NCBI GenBank assembly: GCA_964618455.1
Contig: CAZUAQ010000027.1
Location: 1 to 64,000, forward strand
Direction: 5' to 3'
DNA: 64,000 nucleotides
Source of the DNA: CAZUAQ01 sp964618455
GTDB lineage: Bacteria; Planctomycetota; Phycisphaerae; UBA1845; PWPN01
The notes under the pieces are model-generated. The model saw only the letters and a program-made list of their open reading frames with translations. It had not been told where the DNA came from and ran no database searches. Below are positions 9,208 through 17,959 of the stretch, in pieces; position 1 is the stretch's first letter; each line of letters starts with the position of its first letter. A program made the translations under genes and the position numbers.

Positions 9208-10677
9208 ATGGGACGCGTTTCCATTGTTGTTCACGAAAGTCTTCCCGGGTGGGAAACGTTGCAGAAGTCACTGCAGAATGATGAGCTTGTCGATGACTTC
9301 ATCGTCATGGCGTCCAGGGCTCAACCTTCCGAACACCTGGGGGTGCGCTGGATTCACAGTGATCAGCCACATGGCGGGGGTGCCTGCCGGAGGGCTCTCG
9401 CGTCCGTTGCGAGCGACTACTGCCTACTGATCGCGGCACAGGAAGCGTTCCATGTCACCTCACCGGAGTTGGAACGCCTGGTTCACGTGGCGGATCAGAC
9501 ACAGGCCGGTCTGGTCTACACGGATACGTATCGCGAAGGCAAAGATGGACTCCGGGTCGTGCGTACCATCGATCATCAACTCGGAAGTCTTCGGGACTCC
9601 TTCGATTTCGGCCCCATGATGCTCTACTCCACCTCGATGATTCAGCGGGCTTTCGCCCAGGCCGGCGCGCTGAGCGACAGCCGATGGTCCGCCGCGTATG
9701 AACTGCGACTCAAGGTTTCCGAAATTGCCCGTGTGATGCGATTGCCGGAACCTCTGGGGATGGTGAGTGAACAATCCGCGTCGCCGGGCGACTCGCACTT
9801 CGATTACCTCGATCCTCGCCACGAGCCCTATCAGAAAGAACTCGAGCAGATCGCCACCGAGCATCTCCGCCGGATCCGGGCCTGGTTGCCGCCGGTGTCA
9901 ACCGATCCGCCTGTGTGCGACACGGACTTCCACATGCAAGCCAGCGTGGTCATCCCGGTACGCAACCGCGAACGCACCATCGCCGATGCCGTGCACAGCG
10001 CACTCGGCCAGGAGGTCCCGTACTCGTTCAACGTCATCGTCGTCGACAACCATTCGACGGATAAGACCACTTCGATACTCGAGGACATCGCCCGGAAGGA
10101 TTCCCGTCTCGTCCATGTTGTCCCGGAGTCACTTCACCTGGGCATCGGGGGATGCTGGAATGTCGCGGCTCGGTCCGCGAAGGCGGGGCGGTACCTGGTG
10201 CAACTCGACTCCGATGACATTTACTCAGGCAAGGAGACGCTCGCGCGGATGGTGGCCGCCTTCGAGCAGGATCACGTCGGCATGGTCATCGGCGCCTACC
10301 GGGTCGTGGATTTCGACCTGAACGAGCTTCCCCCGGGCGTGGTGGCCCACCGTGAATGGACGTCCGAGAACGGGCACAACAATGCGTTGCGCGTTAACGG
10401 CTTCGGGGCACCGCGCGCCTTCCGGACCGACCTGGTCCGCCGACACCCTTTCCCGAACGTCAGCTACGGAGAGGATTACGCCGTCGGTCTTCGCTTCTCC
10501 CGCAGTTATCGGGTCGGCCGCATCTATGATCCGATCTACCTCTGCCGCCGCTGGGAAGACAACACCGACGCCGCGCTGCCCGAAGCCAAGATCAATGAGT
10601 ACAACACGTACAAGGATCGCCTGCGAAGCATTGAAATCCTGGCCCGCCAGGATTGCCACGAAGAGAATGCAGAGTAG
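9208..10677 (+). CDS. Glycosyltransferase with C-terminal GT2 domain
   Basis: A 489-residue cytoplasmic protein. The C-terminal half (about 245-470) is a family 2 glycosyltransferase of GT-A fold. It opens with SVVIPVRNRERTI, has the VVDNHSTDKT nucleotide-binding strand, then the metal-binding DSDD in VQLDSDDIYSG, and later GEDYAVGLRF, the acceptor/base region. The N-terminal half (1-235) also begins like a GT-A strand (VSIVVHESLPGWETL) and holds SDYCLLIAAQE at the equivalent DxD place, so it may be a second, degenerate transferase-like domain. Donor and acceptor sugars cannot be read. AGAGGTTG precedes the ATG. The gene stands alone, divergent from the ankyrin gene. Confidence 0.85.
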   Translation: MGRVSIVVHESLPGWETLQKSLQNDELVDDFIVMASRAQPSEHLGVRWIHSDQPHGGGACRRALASVASDYCLLIAAQEAFHVTSPELERLVHVADQTQAGLVYTDTYREGKDGLRVVRTIDHQLGSLRDSFDFGPMMLYSTSMIQRAFAQAGALSDSRWSAAYELRLKVSEIARVMRLPEPLGMVSEQSASPGDSHFDYLDPRHEPYQKELEQIATEHLRRIRAWLPPVSTDPPVCDTDFHMQASVVIPVRNRERTIADAVHSALGQEVPYSFNVIVVDNHSTDKTTSILEDIARKDSRLVHVVPESLHLGIGGCWNVAARSAKAGRYLVQLDSDDIYSGKETLARMVAAFEQDHVGMVIGAYRVVDFDLNELPPGVVAHREWTSENGHNNALRVNGFGAPRAFRTDLVRRHPFPNVSYGEDYAVGLRFSRSYRVGRIYDPIYLCRRWEDNTDAALPEAKINEYNTYKDRLRSIEILARQDCHEENAE

Positions 10678-10774
10678 TCGAATCGGTGTGATCAACTCAT
10701 CCCATTCTTTCGAGTGAACGTCCGAGGATCACGCAGATGGGAATGCCCAACGGGGGGGATCTGAATACAGTAAC

Positions 10775-10847
10775 TGACCCCAACGGGATTCGAACCCGTG
10801 TTGCCGGCGTGAAAAGCCGGTGTCCTAGGCCTCTAGACGATGGGGCC
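10775..10847 (-). tRNA. tRNA-Glu (UUC)
   Basis: A 73-nt cloverleaf on the minus strand. The acceptor stem is GGCCCCA with TGGGGTC. The anticodon stem CCGGC/GCCGG closes a TTTTCAC loop, giving anticodon TTC (Glu). The T arm contains GGTTCGAATCC. Discriminator base is A; CCA is not encoded. Confidence 0.95.
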
Positions 10848-11163
10848 GGTGAATGAGCGGACGAACTCCATCGGCCGCTCGACGAAGCAGAGTAGTATAG
10901 GAAATCATCGGATCATGGGCAAGCCGGTCTGAAGTCGGAGGCGGCTGGATCTGGGATGGGATGGCCGGGAGGCCGAGTCGAATCTTCGTGCCATCCGATC
11001 TTCTCGGCAGAGTTGCCTGTCGGCAGGGATCGAGAAGCACAGGGCAATGACTTTGGAGAGGCACTGGGCATCGACTGCGTTACGGTGATGGCGGCCCCGC
11101 CGCGTGCGTACCGGCCCCGTGCGTTCCCGTCTGAAGGGCATGCGGACCAATCCGCCGCAATAC
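10848..11163. other. Intergenic stretch upstream of tRNA-Glu
   Basis: 316 bases holding the tRNA-Glu promoter (10894-10922, minus). I see no supported gene in the rest. Open frames here lack ribosome sites and run antisense or out of frame to the neighbouring small gene. Confidence 0.5.
10894..10922 (-). promoter_or_regulatory. Sigma-70-type promoter for tRNA-Glu
   Basis: On the minus strand TTGCCC (10922-10917) is separated by exactly 17 bases from TATACT (10899-10894). Transcription would start near 10887, about 40 bases before the mature tRNA 5' end. Confidence 0.6.
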
Positions 11164-11376
11164 TCAGTTCTCCGGGGCCTTGCCCTGACGGTTGAACGCC
11201 ACGAGTCGTTTGCGGGTCCAGTCGATGCTGAAGGCTTTCCCGTCCACGTCGGCGTACTCCCCGCTTCCCCCGGCAGCATGATCGTCCTCGACCATCCTGG
11301 CGGTGTGGTCTTCGTCGCAGACGTACGTGGTCTTCTCCCGGGACTCCGTGTCAAATACAGTCAACGTGCATGGCAT
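11164..11376 (-). CDS. Small hypothetical protein (70 aa)
   Basis: A 70-residue acidic-to-neutral protein beginning MPCTLTVFDTESREKTTYV and ending FNRQGKAPEN. It is soluble, with no membrane segment or signal peptide, and has two Cys near the N-terminus. I recognise no domain. The gene is supported by a strong AAGGAG site 9 bases before the ATG and by composition typical of a real protein. The longer in-frame start at 11526 has no such site. It lies alone between tRNA-Glu and tsaE on the same strand. Confidence 0.6.
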   Translation of the reverse strand: MPCTLTVFDTESREKTTYVCDEDHTARMVEDDHAAGGSGEYADVDGKAFSIDWTRKRLVAFNRQGKAPEN

Positions 11377-11546
11377 CGGCAATTCTCCTTCCGGGAAGCA
11401 TTGTAGCGGAGGCCACTCGAGGGTGGAATGCCGGTGGCTTCGGATTTGTACGCAAAAAGCACACCACCGGGCCTCATCTCTCGGATTGGACCACAGTCTG
11501 GAAACTGCATCTCGGCCACGCTTCACGAAGTGCGACGCTCCGACGA

Positions 11547-12029
11547 TCAGGTGAAGTCTGCAGAGGACGCATTGAGCAGGCGGGTCGCACGCCGGCCGTT
11601 GGATTGCAAGGTCAGCCGGCGTGAGGTGCTGCCGGTCGGTCTCAGTGTGAGGGTGAGGCGATCGGGGGGGAGGACGGCCTCGACGCGGTCAGCCCATTCC
11701 AGGATCACCGCTCCGGTTTCGGGCATCTCCTCGAAACCCAGCGCCTCCAGGTCCGCGCCGTCACGAAGACGGTAAGCGTCGATGTGGTGGATGCGAAGCC
11801 CTGTTCGCGTCATGTACTCGTTGACGATGACGAAGGTCGGGCTGTTCACCTGGCGGAGGTCTTCTACGCCGGCCCCCTCCGCCACGGCGCGTGTGAGTGT
11901 CGTCTTGCCCGAGCCCAGCGGGCCGACCAGGGCGACGACATCCCCGCATGTCAGCGATGCCCCCAGACGAAGCCCGGCCTGACGCGTCGCGTCCAAGGTG
12001 TCACAATTCCATTCGATTTGATTCTTCAT
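11547..12029 (-). CDS. tsaE: tRNA threonylcarbamoyladenosine biosynthesis ATPase TsaE
   Basis: A 160-residue P-loop ATPase that works with TsaB and TsaD to make the t6A37 modification of ANN-decoding tRNAs. Walker A is GPLGSGKT at 36-43. SPTFVIVNEY and the family signature HIDAYRL follow, then LEWADRV near the end, all standard for TsaE. Length is normal. The frame can begin at TTG 12044, but I prefer ATG 12029 (MKNQIEW), which gives the usual N-terminal length. It starts 20 bases after the stop of thiL, so the two genes are probably co-transcribed. Confidence 0.92.
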   Translation of the reverse strand: MKNQIEWNCDTLDATRQAGLRLGASLTCGDVVALVGPLGSGKTTLTRAVAEGAGVEDLRQVNSPTFVIVNEYMTRTGLRIHHIDAYRLRDGADLEALGFEEMPETGAVILEWADRVEAVLPPDRLTLTLRPTGSTSRRLTLQSNGRRATRLLNASSADFT

Positions 12030-12049
12030 TCGAGTCGTGCTCAATCCAG

Positions 12050-12973
12050 TCAGCGAAAGTGCTCGTAGCCTTCCGGTTGAACATCCTCCTCGTTACCGTC
12101 CGTTCGGAGCAGCCGGATGCGAGTCGGCATCGATCGCTCGAACGGGACGATGCGACCGACTACCGTGAGGCCTTCCGCTGCCATCGAAGCGTCGCCAACC
12201 ATCAGCAACTCAAAGTCCTCACCATCGCTGAGCGCATGCTCCATCGGTGAGCGGCCATCGGAACGCGAGGCATGGGCGGCATCCTCATGGATAACCTGCC
12301 GCAAGGCGAGTTCGTCCAACTGTGCCCCGCATTCCGAGGCCTCGCACATTCGGTGCAGATCCATGGCCAACCCGTCGGTGAGATCCATCATGGCGTGGAG
12401 CGATTCGTGCCCGCCCAGCGACCGCGCGAGATCCAGCCGCGGCTCGAAGTCGAGGTGACGGCCTCGCAGGCTGCCGCCGAGCCGCCCGCTGACCAGAATC
12501 GCATCGCCCGTCCGAGCTGTCGAGCGGAGGATCGGTCCACGCGTGTGCATCGGCTCGGCCACCATGGCGACGTCCACCACCAGCGCACCGGGCCAGCTCG
12601 TCGTATCACCCCCGACGATCGGACAGTCGTAGCGGTCTGCCAGTTCCACCATCCCCGCGTACAGGGCCTGCACATCCTCCATCGACATTGAAGTCGACAG
12701 GGCGAGGCTCACGACGGCGGCGCGGGGCGCACACGCCATCCCTGCGCAGTCGCTCAGCGAGCAGGCGAGTGCCTTTCGCCCGATCCGCGCGTAATCGTGC
12801 TCCCGGGTGTCGAAATGCACGCCGTCGAGCAGCATGTCCGACGTGATCGTGAGCAGGGGGCCGTCGAGCCGGATCGCCGCCATGTCGTCGCCGATCCCGA
12901 TCGGCACGCGCGAGGAATCCGCCTTGAGCCGCTCGCGCAGCCAGGCCACGAGTTGGTTTTCGCCTCCAGCCAT
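12050..12973 (-). CDS. thiL: Thiamine-monophosphate kinase ThiL
   Basis: A 307-residue ATP-dependent kinase that phosphorylates thiamine monophosphate to thiamine diphosphate. It shows the PurM/ThiL fold: an N-terminal ENQLVAWL helix, IGIGDDMAAI, TSDMLLDGVHFD (metal and nucleotide binding), then VGGDTTSW and MDLTDGLAMDL. The C-terminal half has SDGEDFELL, the typical ThiL C-domain motif. It is the first gene of a thiL-tsaE pair and divergent from the ABC transporter genes. I saw no TPP riboswitch upstream. Confidence 0.93.
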   Translation of the reverse strand: MAGGENQLVAWLRERLKADSSRVPIGIGDDMAAIRLDGPLLTITSDMLLDGVHFDTREHDYARIGRKALACSLSDCAGMACAPRAAVVSLALSTSMSMEDVQALYAGMVELADRYDCPIVGGDTTSWPGALVVDVAMVAEPMHTRGPILRSTARTGDAILVSGRLGGSLRGRHLDFEPRLDLARSLGGHESLHAMMDLTDGLAMDLHRMCEASECGAQLDELALRQVIHEDAAHASRSDGRSPMEHALSDGEDFELLMVGDASMAAEGLTVVGRIVPFERSMPTRIRLLRTDGNEEDVQPEGYEHFR

Positions 12974-13112
12974 GCCCTACAGCATATCCGTCGATCCGCA
13001 CGGGATGAAGCCTCGCGGTACGCGCTCTGCCCGCTTGCCATCTGCCGCGGAATCGTCACAATCACCGTGTGCTTCAGGCCGTTCGCAGATCGCAACACGG
13101 GGATCGCCGTTC

Positions 13113-14069
13113 ATGAGCTCGTCCGCCCTGGACATTCGCAACGCCGGCAAGACCTACCGGAACAAGGTCCGCGCGCTGGACGACGTCTCGATCGAGGTCG
13201 GCCGGGGCGAGATTTTCGGCCTGCTCGGACCCAATGGGGCGGGCAAGAGCACGCTGATCAAGATCCTCATGACGGTCATTCGCGCCGATCACGTCGAAGG
13301 CACGATGCTGGGATCGCGTATCGGGCACAAGCCGACGCTGGCGCGGGTCGGCTATCTTCCGGAGGCGCATCGCTTCCCGCGATACCTTACCGGCATGCAG
13401 ATGCTGGATTACTACGCGGCGCTGGCGAAGGTGCCGCGCAACGTGCGGCGCGAGCGGGCGAGATGCTGGCTCGATCGCGTGGGTATGCTGAAGTGGGGAG
13501 AGGCCAAGATCAGCCAGTACTCCAAGGGCATGCTTCAGCGGATCGGCCTGGCTCAGGCGATGATGAACGATCCCGACCTGGTTTTTCTGGACGAACCGAC
13601 GGACGGGCTCGATCCGGTCGGCCGCCGGGACGTACGGCGGATGCTGGTCGAGATGCGCGAGCAGGGCAAGACGGTTTTTCTGAATTCGCATCTGCTGAGC
13701 GAACTGGAACTGGTCTGCAGCCGGGCGGCGATCCTGAACGCGGGAAAGATCGTCCGGCAGGGGACGATGCAGGAACTGACCGAGACGAAGAGCGAGGTCC
13801 GGATCACGGCGCGCGAGGATCTTTCGGGCATGCGTGAGGCACTTGCCGATCTGGAGGTGACGATCGACAAGGATACGGTGATCGTTCCCGGCCAGGTCGA
13901 TGCGGCGGTCAACGCGGTGATCGATCGTCTCCGCGGCAAGGGCATGACGATTCATTCGGTGGTGCCGACGCGGGCGAGCCTGGAGGACGTGTACCTCGAG
14001 GCAGTCCAGGCGGGAGTGACACCTTCTACCGTATCGGCCTTTCCCATTAAGGAGGTCGGCTCACAATAG
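13113..14069 (+). CDS. ABC transporter ATP-binding protein
   Basis: A 318-residue ATPase subunit of an ABC-2-type exporter. Walker A is GPNGAGKS at 39-46. The Q-loop lies near YLPEAHRFP. The signature is atypical (SQYSKGMLQRIGLAQAM). Walker B is LVFLDEPTDGLDP, and the switch His is in FLNSHLL. A C-terminal extension of about 100 residues resembles the regulatory tail of drug or NatA-like ATPases. I chose ATG 13113 (MSSSALDIRN) because the domain begins there; the open frame upstream runs antisense to thiL. The permease gene follows after 6 bases. The substrate is unknown. Confidence 0.9.
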   Translation: MSSSALDIRNAGKTYRNKVRALDDVSIEVGRGEIFGLLGPNGAGKSTLIKILMTVIRADHVEGTMLGSRIGHKPTLARVGYLPEAHRFPRYLTGMQMLDYYAALAKVPRNVRRERARCWLDRVGMLKWGEAKISQYSKGMLQRIGLAQAMMNDPDLVFLDEPTDGLDPVGRRDVRRMLVEMREQGKTVFLNSHLLSELELVCSRAAILNAGKIVRQGTMQELTETKSEVRITAREDLSGMREALADLEVTIDKDTVIVPGQVDAAVNAVIDRLRGKGMTIHSVVPTRASLEDVYLEAVQAGVTPSTVSAFPIKEVGSQ

Positions 14070-14075
14070 GGCGGC

Positions 14076-14993
14076 ATGCAAATGCAGATCGCGGCACTCA
14101 TCATCGATTCCTTCCGGCACGCCCTGGACAAGAAGCTGTTCTGGGTGATGCTCGCGATCAGCACGGTCGTGGCCTTATCGTTCTTCACTATTCGCGTGAC
14201 CGCATCGGGCGGACTTGCGATCATGGGCCTGCCTGAGTTCGATGTCGATGGTCGCGCGATGGCGGGGTTGATTCTGACGAAGGTCGTCAGCGACTATTAT
14301 GTCGGTTGGATCGGTACCATACTGGCGTTGATCGCCACGGCGGGGGTTATTCCTGCGTTCCTTGAACAAGGCAGCGTCGACGTCGTTCTCAGCAAACCAA
14401 TCACTCGGGCGAAACTCTTTCTCGGCAAGTACCTCGGCTGCATGGCGTTCACCACGTTGCAAGTGTCGTACTTTGTCATCCTCACTTTCTTCATTGCTGG
14501 AAACTGGTGGGGGTTCTGGATCTGGGGTTACCTGTGGGCGATACCACTGGTGATTCTGATGTTCAGCTATTTGTTTGCGTTCTGCGCGTTATTCGGTGTG
14601 CTTACGCGGAGTGCGCTGGCCTCGCTGCTCTTCACCGGATTGATCTGGGTCGCGATCGTATGCGTACAGGCAGCCCACGTGTACACGCAGATTACAAATC
14701 CCTGGAATCCGCAGCAGAACAAGCCGCTCATTCAGGGAACGTGGGCGACGGCGATTCAGGGAGCCTACACGGTACTTCCCAAGACAAACGATCTCAGCTA
14801 CATCGCGCAGGAACTCTCGGGTGCGGCGAGCATCATGGATGTCCTCAGTTCTCCCCAATTCCAGGAGACGCAAGAGCAACAGCTTCGCGGGCTCGAAGAG
14901 ATCAACATCCCCTGGTCGATCGGCACATCCCTCGCCTGCGAGGCGGCGGCGCTTGGCCTGGCGATGTTCATTTTCTGGAGGCGGGATTACTGA
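14076..14993 (+). CDS. ABC-2-type transporter permease
   Basis: A 305-residue membrane protein with about six hydrophobic segments (near 18-40, 60-82, 110-132, 140-165, 170-195 and 280-300). The N-terminus is an amphipathic IIDSFRHALDKKLFWVML stretch typical of ABC-2 permeases. A large extracytoplasmic loop lies between the fifth and sixth segments. It is the membrane partner of the ATPase encoded directly upstream, 6 bases away. The substrate cannot be read from the sequence. Confidence 0.85.
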   Translation: MQMQIAALIIDSFRHALDKKLFWVMLAISTVVALSFFTIRVTASGGLAIMGLPEFDVDGRAMAGLILTKVVSDYYVGWIGTILALIATAGVIPAFLEQGSVDVVLSKPITRAKLFLGKYLGCMAFTTLQVSYFVILTFFIAGNWWGFWIWGYLWAIPLVILMFSYLFAFCALFGVLTRSALASLLFTGLIWVAIVCVQAAHVYTQITNPWNPQQNKPLIQGTWATAIQGAYTVLPKTNDLSYIAQELSGAASIMDVLSSPQFQETQEQQLRGLEEINIPWSIGTSLACEAAALGLAMFIFWRRDY

Positions 14994-15042
14994 CCGTCTG
15001 CGCCTGTGGATGGTGTCACGCGCGAAGGCAACTCAGTGTGCT

Positions 15043-16443
15043 TTACTTTTTCCCCTTGCCCTGCCCCAGCTTCGTTTTCCAGAAGCGGATCTGCTGCCGT
15101 GCTGATCGTGTCCCCGCGCTGCCGTCGCTGGCGTAGCGGGCGATGATGTTCGCCGGCCCGAGGTAATCGTACACGTCCTGCTCCACCGCCGAGCACGTCT
15201 TTTGAAATGCCTCCAGCGGCAGGTCGGCGAGTTCCTGTTCCTGTTGCTCCGCCTGGGCGACGAGTCGACCCACGTGCTGATGCGCTTCGCGAAACGGCAC
15301 GCCCTTGTTCACGAGGTACTCCGCCAGCACCGTCGCATCGAGGAAGCCGTGCCGCGTCGCCTCCGCCAGCCGGTCGGTTCGAAAGCGCGTCGCCCGGACC
15401 ACCGCCGCCGTGATCTCCAACGACTGTACGAGCGTATCGTGGGCGCTGAACAGAAAGATCTTATCCTCCTGCAGATCGCGGTTGTACGCCTGAGGGAGGC
15501 CCTTGGTCAGTGCAAGCATGCCCGTCAGCGCCGCGTGCAGCCGTCCGACCTTACCGCGCACCAGTTCCATGACGTCCGGGTTCTTCTTCTGCGGCATCAT
15601 CGACGACCCGGTGCAGAATGCGTCGGCGATTTCGATGAAGCGGAATTCCTGCGAGGCGTAGAGGATGAAATCCTCCGCCAGGCGCGTCAGGTGGTTGCCG
15701 CACATCGCGGCGGCGGCGGCGAATTCGATGATGAAGTCGCGATCGCTCGTGGCGTCGATGCTGTTGCGGGTCACGTGGGCGAAGCCGAGGGTCCGCGCGG
15801 TCATCTGCCGGTCGATGGGCAGGGTCGTGCCCGCCAGCGCCCCCGAGCCCAGTGGGCACACGTCTACCCGTTTGCGCGCGTCGAGGAAGCGATCCTGGTC
15901 CCGCTGAAACTGCTCGACGTACGCGAGCAGATACGCCGCCCCCGAGATCGGTTGGGCACGCTGGAGATGCGTGTACGAGGGCATCACCGCTTCGATGAGC
16001 CCCTCCGCCAGTTCGATCAGGGCGATCTGCAGGTCAGAGAGCAGCGGCAGCACCTCTAGGTCGATGGCGTCGCGCGTGTAAAGCCGCAGATCCAGCGCCA
16101 CCTGGTCGTTGCGCGACCGGGCGGTATGCAGCCGCTTCCCGGGCTCACCGATGCGCTCGGTCAGCGCTGCTTCGAGGGCCATGTGGATATCCTCGTAGGA
16201 GGTGTCCCAGGTGAATCGGCCGGCTTCGATGTCCTCGGCGATTTCCTTGAAGCCCTTCTTGATCGCCCGGAAATCCTTTTTGGAAATCAAGCCGACCTCC
16301 GACAGCATCTCGGCATGGGCGAGGCTTCCGGCAATATCGTACCGCCAGAGACGTTTGTCGAAGGACAGGCTCTCCACGAAGCCTTCCGTCAGGTGATGGG
16401 CCGACTGTGCAAAACGGGATTGCCAGCTCTTCTGCTTGCTCAA
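15043..16443 (-). CDS. argH: Argininosuccinate lyase ArgH
   Basis: A 466-residue enzyme of the fumarase/aspartase superfamily that splits argininosuccinate to arginine and fumarate, the last step of arginine synthesis. Clear motifs are TARSRNDQVALDLRL, TYRRAQPI-like THLQRAQPISG, and the signature GSSMMPQKKNPDVMEL with the catalytic mobile-loop Ser. Start choice: TTG at 16443 gives MSKQKSWQSRF, which fits the family's MSxxxWGGRF N-terminus, and GGAGG lies 7 bases upstream. The in-frame ATG at 16461 would add six residues and overlap that ribosome site. No other arginine genes are nearby. The gene is convergent with the ABC permease. Confidence 0.95.
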   Translation of the reverse strand: MSKQKSWQSRFAQSAHHLTEGFVESLSFDKRLWRYDIAGSLAHAEMLSEVGLISKKDFRAIKKGFKEIAEDIEAGRFTWDTSYEDIHMALEAALTERIGEPGKRLHTARSRNDQVALDLRLYTRDAIDLEVLPLLSDLQIALIELAEGLIEAVMPSYTHLQRAQPISGAAYLLAYVEQFQRDQDRFLDARKRVDVCPLGSGALAGTTLPIDRQMTARTLGFAHVTRNSIDATSDRDFIIEFAAAAAMCGNHLTRLAEDFILYASQEFRFIEIADAFCTGSSMMPQKKNPDVMELVRGKVGRLHAALTGMLALTKGLPQAYNRDLQEDKIFLFSAHDTLVQSLEITAAVVRATRFRTDRLAEATRHGFLDATVLAEYLVNKGVPFREAHQHVGRLVAQAEQQEQELADLPLEAFQKTCSAVEQDVYDYLGPANIIARYASDGSAGTRSARQQIRFWKTKLGQGKGKK

Positions 16444-16450
16444 CGGGCGA

Positions 16451-16455
16451 CCTCC
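16451..16455 (-). promoter_or_regulatory. Shine-Dalgarno site setting a TTG start for argH
   Basis: GGAGG on the minus strand, 7 bases before TTG 16443. It lies inside the extra codons that the upstream ATG (16461) would use, which argues for the TTG start. Confidence 0.65.
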
Positions 16456-16570
16456 AGGCATGAATGACGATCCAGGGCTGGATCGTAAAGGGCGGGCCTG
16501 GGAGGGTCAATCGCCCTCGAATTCAGGATGAGGTCACGGGCGACCGGGGCGAAGTAACGTGTATAATACG

Positions 16571-17824
16571 ATGATGAGAGGGCAGCATTACGTTCATGCG
16601 CTGGGTCGCGGGGTGTTGGCCGTCATCCTGATGATGACTTGGCAAACGGCCGGGGGCGACGACGCGCCGCAAGACCTCGGTGTGCAAGAGTCCAAGCCTC
16701 CCGATTTCGAAGCCCGGGAAGCGGCCATGCGGCGCACGATGGGCGGCGAAGTTCGGATCAAACACACTCCCCATTTCATCGTCGCCTATCAGGAGGAGAG
16801 CCCGATCCTGGACGAGTTCACCGTCCGGCTGGAGCATACCTATCATGGGATTCAGCGCTTCGCGGACCTGCTGGACGTGCCGATCGAAGAGCCCGAACAG
16901 AAGCTCGAGGTACTCTTTTTTCACACGCCGCAAGACTACTACCGGCACGGGGCGAGCATCGGATTTCGCGCGGTGGGCACCTATGGCGTGTTCATGGAGG
17001 ACTCCAATCGCGCATCTTTTTTCAACGTCGAGAACGATCCCGCCCTGATTCAGATGCAGCAGGGCATTGCCGACTCGCAGGCTTCGGTGGATCGTCTCAT
17101 CGCATCGATCGACCGCGTGAACGGTGACCGGACGCGCATACGTCTCAAACTGGGCGATGGATCCTGGGAGACGCTCACGCGCGCGGAGGCCCTGGAAAAG
17201 CTCGAAAACACGCGACAGCGGTTGAATCGTCTCAAGCAACGGCGCGCGTCCTACATCGATCACATCAACCGTACGGTGATTCAGCACGAGACCGCCCATC
17301 AGGTGGCATTCAACTTCGGCCTGCACACGCGCGGGGCGCAGAATCCCAAGTGGTTCGTGGAGGGGGTCGCCTGTCTGCTCGAGACCCCGCCCAGCCGATT
17401 CGGGGGGGGATTTGGCGTCATCAACCAGTACCGCCTCGACGATCTTCGCGATGCCGTCGACCCGGGGCACGAGAAACGCAAGCTCAAGACGAAGGATGTT
17501 GTGGAGGCCATGAAGGAGGGCCGGTGCGTATCGCCCCGTCAATTGGTGGAGGATGCGTCGCTGTTCGAAATTCGCGGCCCGCAGCTGGCAAACGTGTATG
17601 CCAGTTCCTGGGCCCTGGTGCAGTACCTCTTCCGTCACGAGCGTGAGGCCTTCTCCGCGTACGTGCGGGATTTGCAGGCACGACGCCCGGGGCAGCGGTT
17701 CACGCCCGGGGAGGAGCGGGCCCTGTTCGAGACGCGCTTCGGGAAGATCGACCCTCGCTTCGAACGTCGGTGGGCAGCCTACGTGATCAGCCTCAAGTAC
17801 CGCGGCTACGGTGGGCAGAGGTAA
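16571..17824 (+). CDS. DUF1570-type secreted metalloprotease-like protein
   Basis: A 417-residue exported protein with a hydrophobic signal segment (about 8-28). The body has a gluzincin-style active site: HETAH (His239-His243, HExxH form) and, about 20 residues on, WFVEGVACLLE supplying a probable third ligand Glu. A preceding charged helix (about 165-230) carries RQRLNRLKQRR. This is the arrangement of the DUF1570 family, abundant in planctomycetes and of unproven activity. Start: ATG 16571 or the adjacent ATG 16574; an in-frame GTG at 16559 exists. None has a Shine-Dalgarno site, and TATAAT lies at 16562-16567 (see findings). Confidence 0.8.
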   Translation: MMRGQHYVHALGRGVLAVILMMTWQTAGGDDAPQDLGVQESKPPDFEAREAAMRRTMGGEVRIKHTPHFIVAYQEESPILDEFTVRLEHTYHGIQRFADLLDVPIEEPEQKLEVLFFHTPQDYYRHGASIGFRAVGTYGVFMEDSNRASFFNVENDPALIQMQQGIADSQASVDRLIASIDRVNGDRTRIRLKLGDGSWETLTRAEALEKLENTRQRLNRLKQRRASYIDHINRTVIQHETAHQVAFNFGLHTRGAQNPKWFVEGVACLLETPPSRFGGGFGVINQYRLDDLRDAVDPGHEKRKLKTKDVVEAMKEGRCVSPRQLVEDASLFEIRGPQLANVYASSWALVQYLFRHEREAFSAYVRDLQARRPGQRFTPGEERALFETRFGKIDPRFERRWAAYVISLKYRGYGGQR

Positions 17825-17860
17825 GTCGACCGGTCGATGTGTCCGACGAGGTGTCGGGGA

Positions 17861-17891
17861 TTGGCGGCCGACGCGCGATTGCCTTTATAAT
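17861..17891 (+). promoter_or_regulatory. Candidate promoter for the small lipoprotein gene
   Basis: A perfect -10 hexamer TATAAT (17886-17891) with TTGGCG (17861-17866) 19 bases upstream. The spacer is long and the -35 is weak, so confidence is modest. The ATG at 17960 is about 60 bases downstream of the expected start. Confidence 0.35.
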
Positions 17892-17959
17892 CAGATTTGA
17901 ACAGGGATATGAGCGCGCATCCATGAGCGGCCGGCACCATCCGGCAGGAGCATGAGTGT

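Noticed and set aside
12974..13112. A TPP riboswitch or other leader between thiL and the ABC transporter gene
   Set aside because: No thi-box-like core sequence or plausible pairing was seen on either strand.
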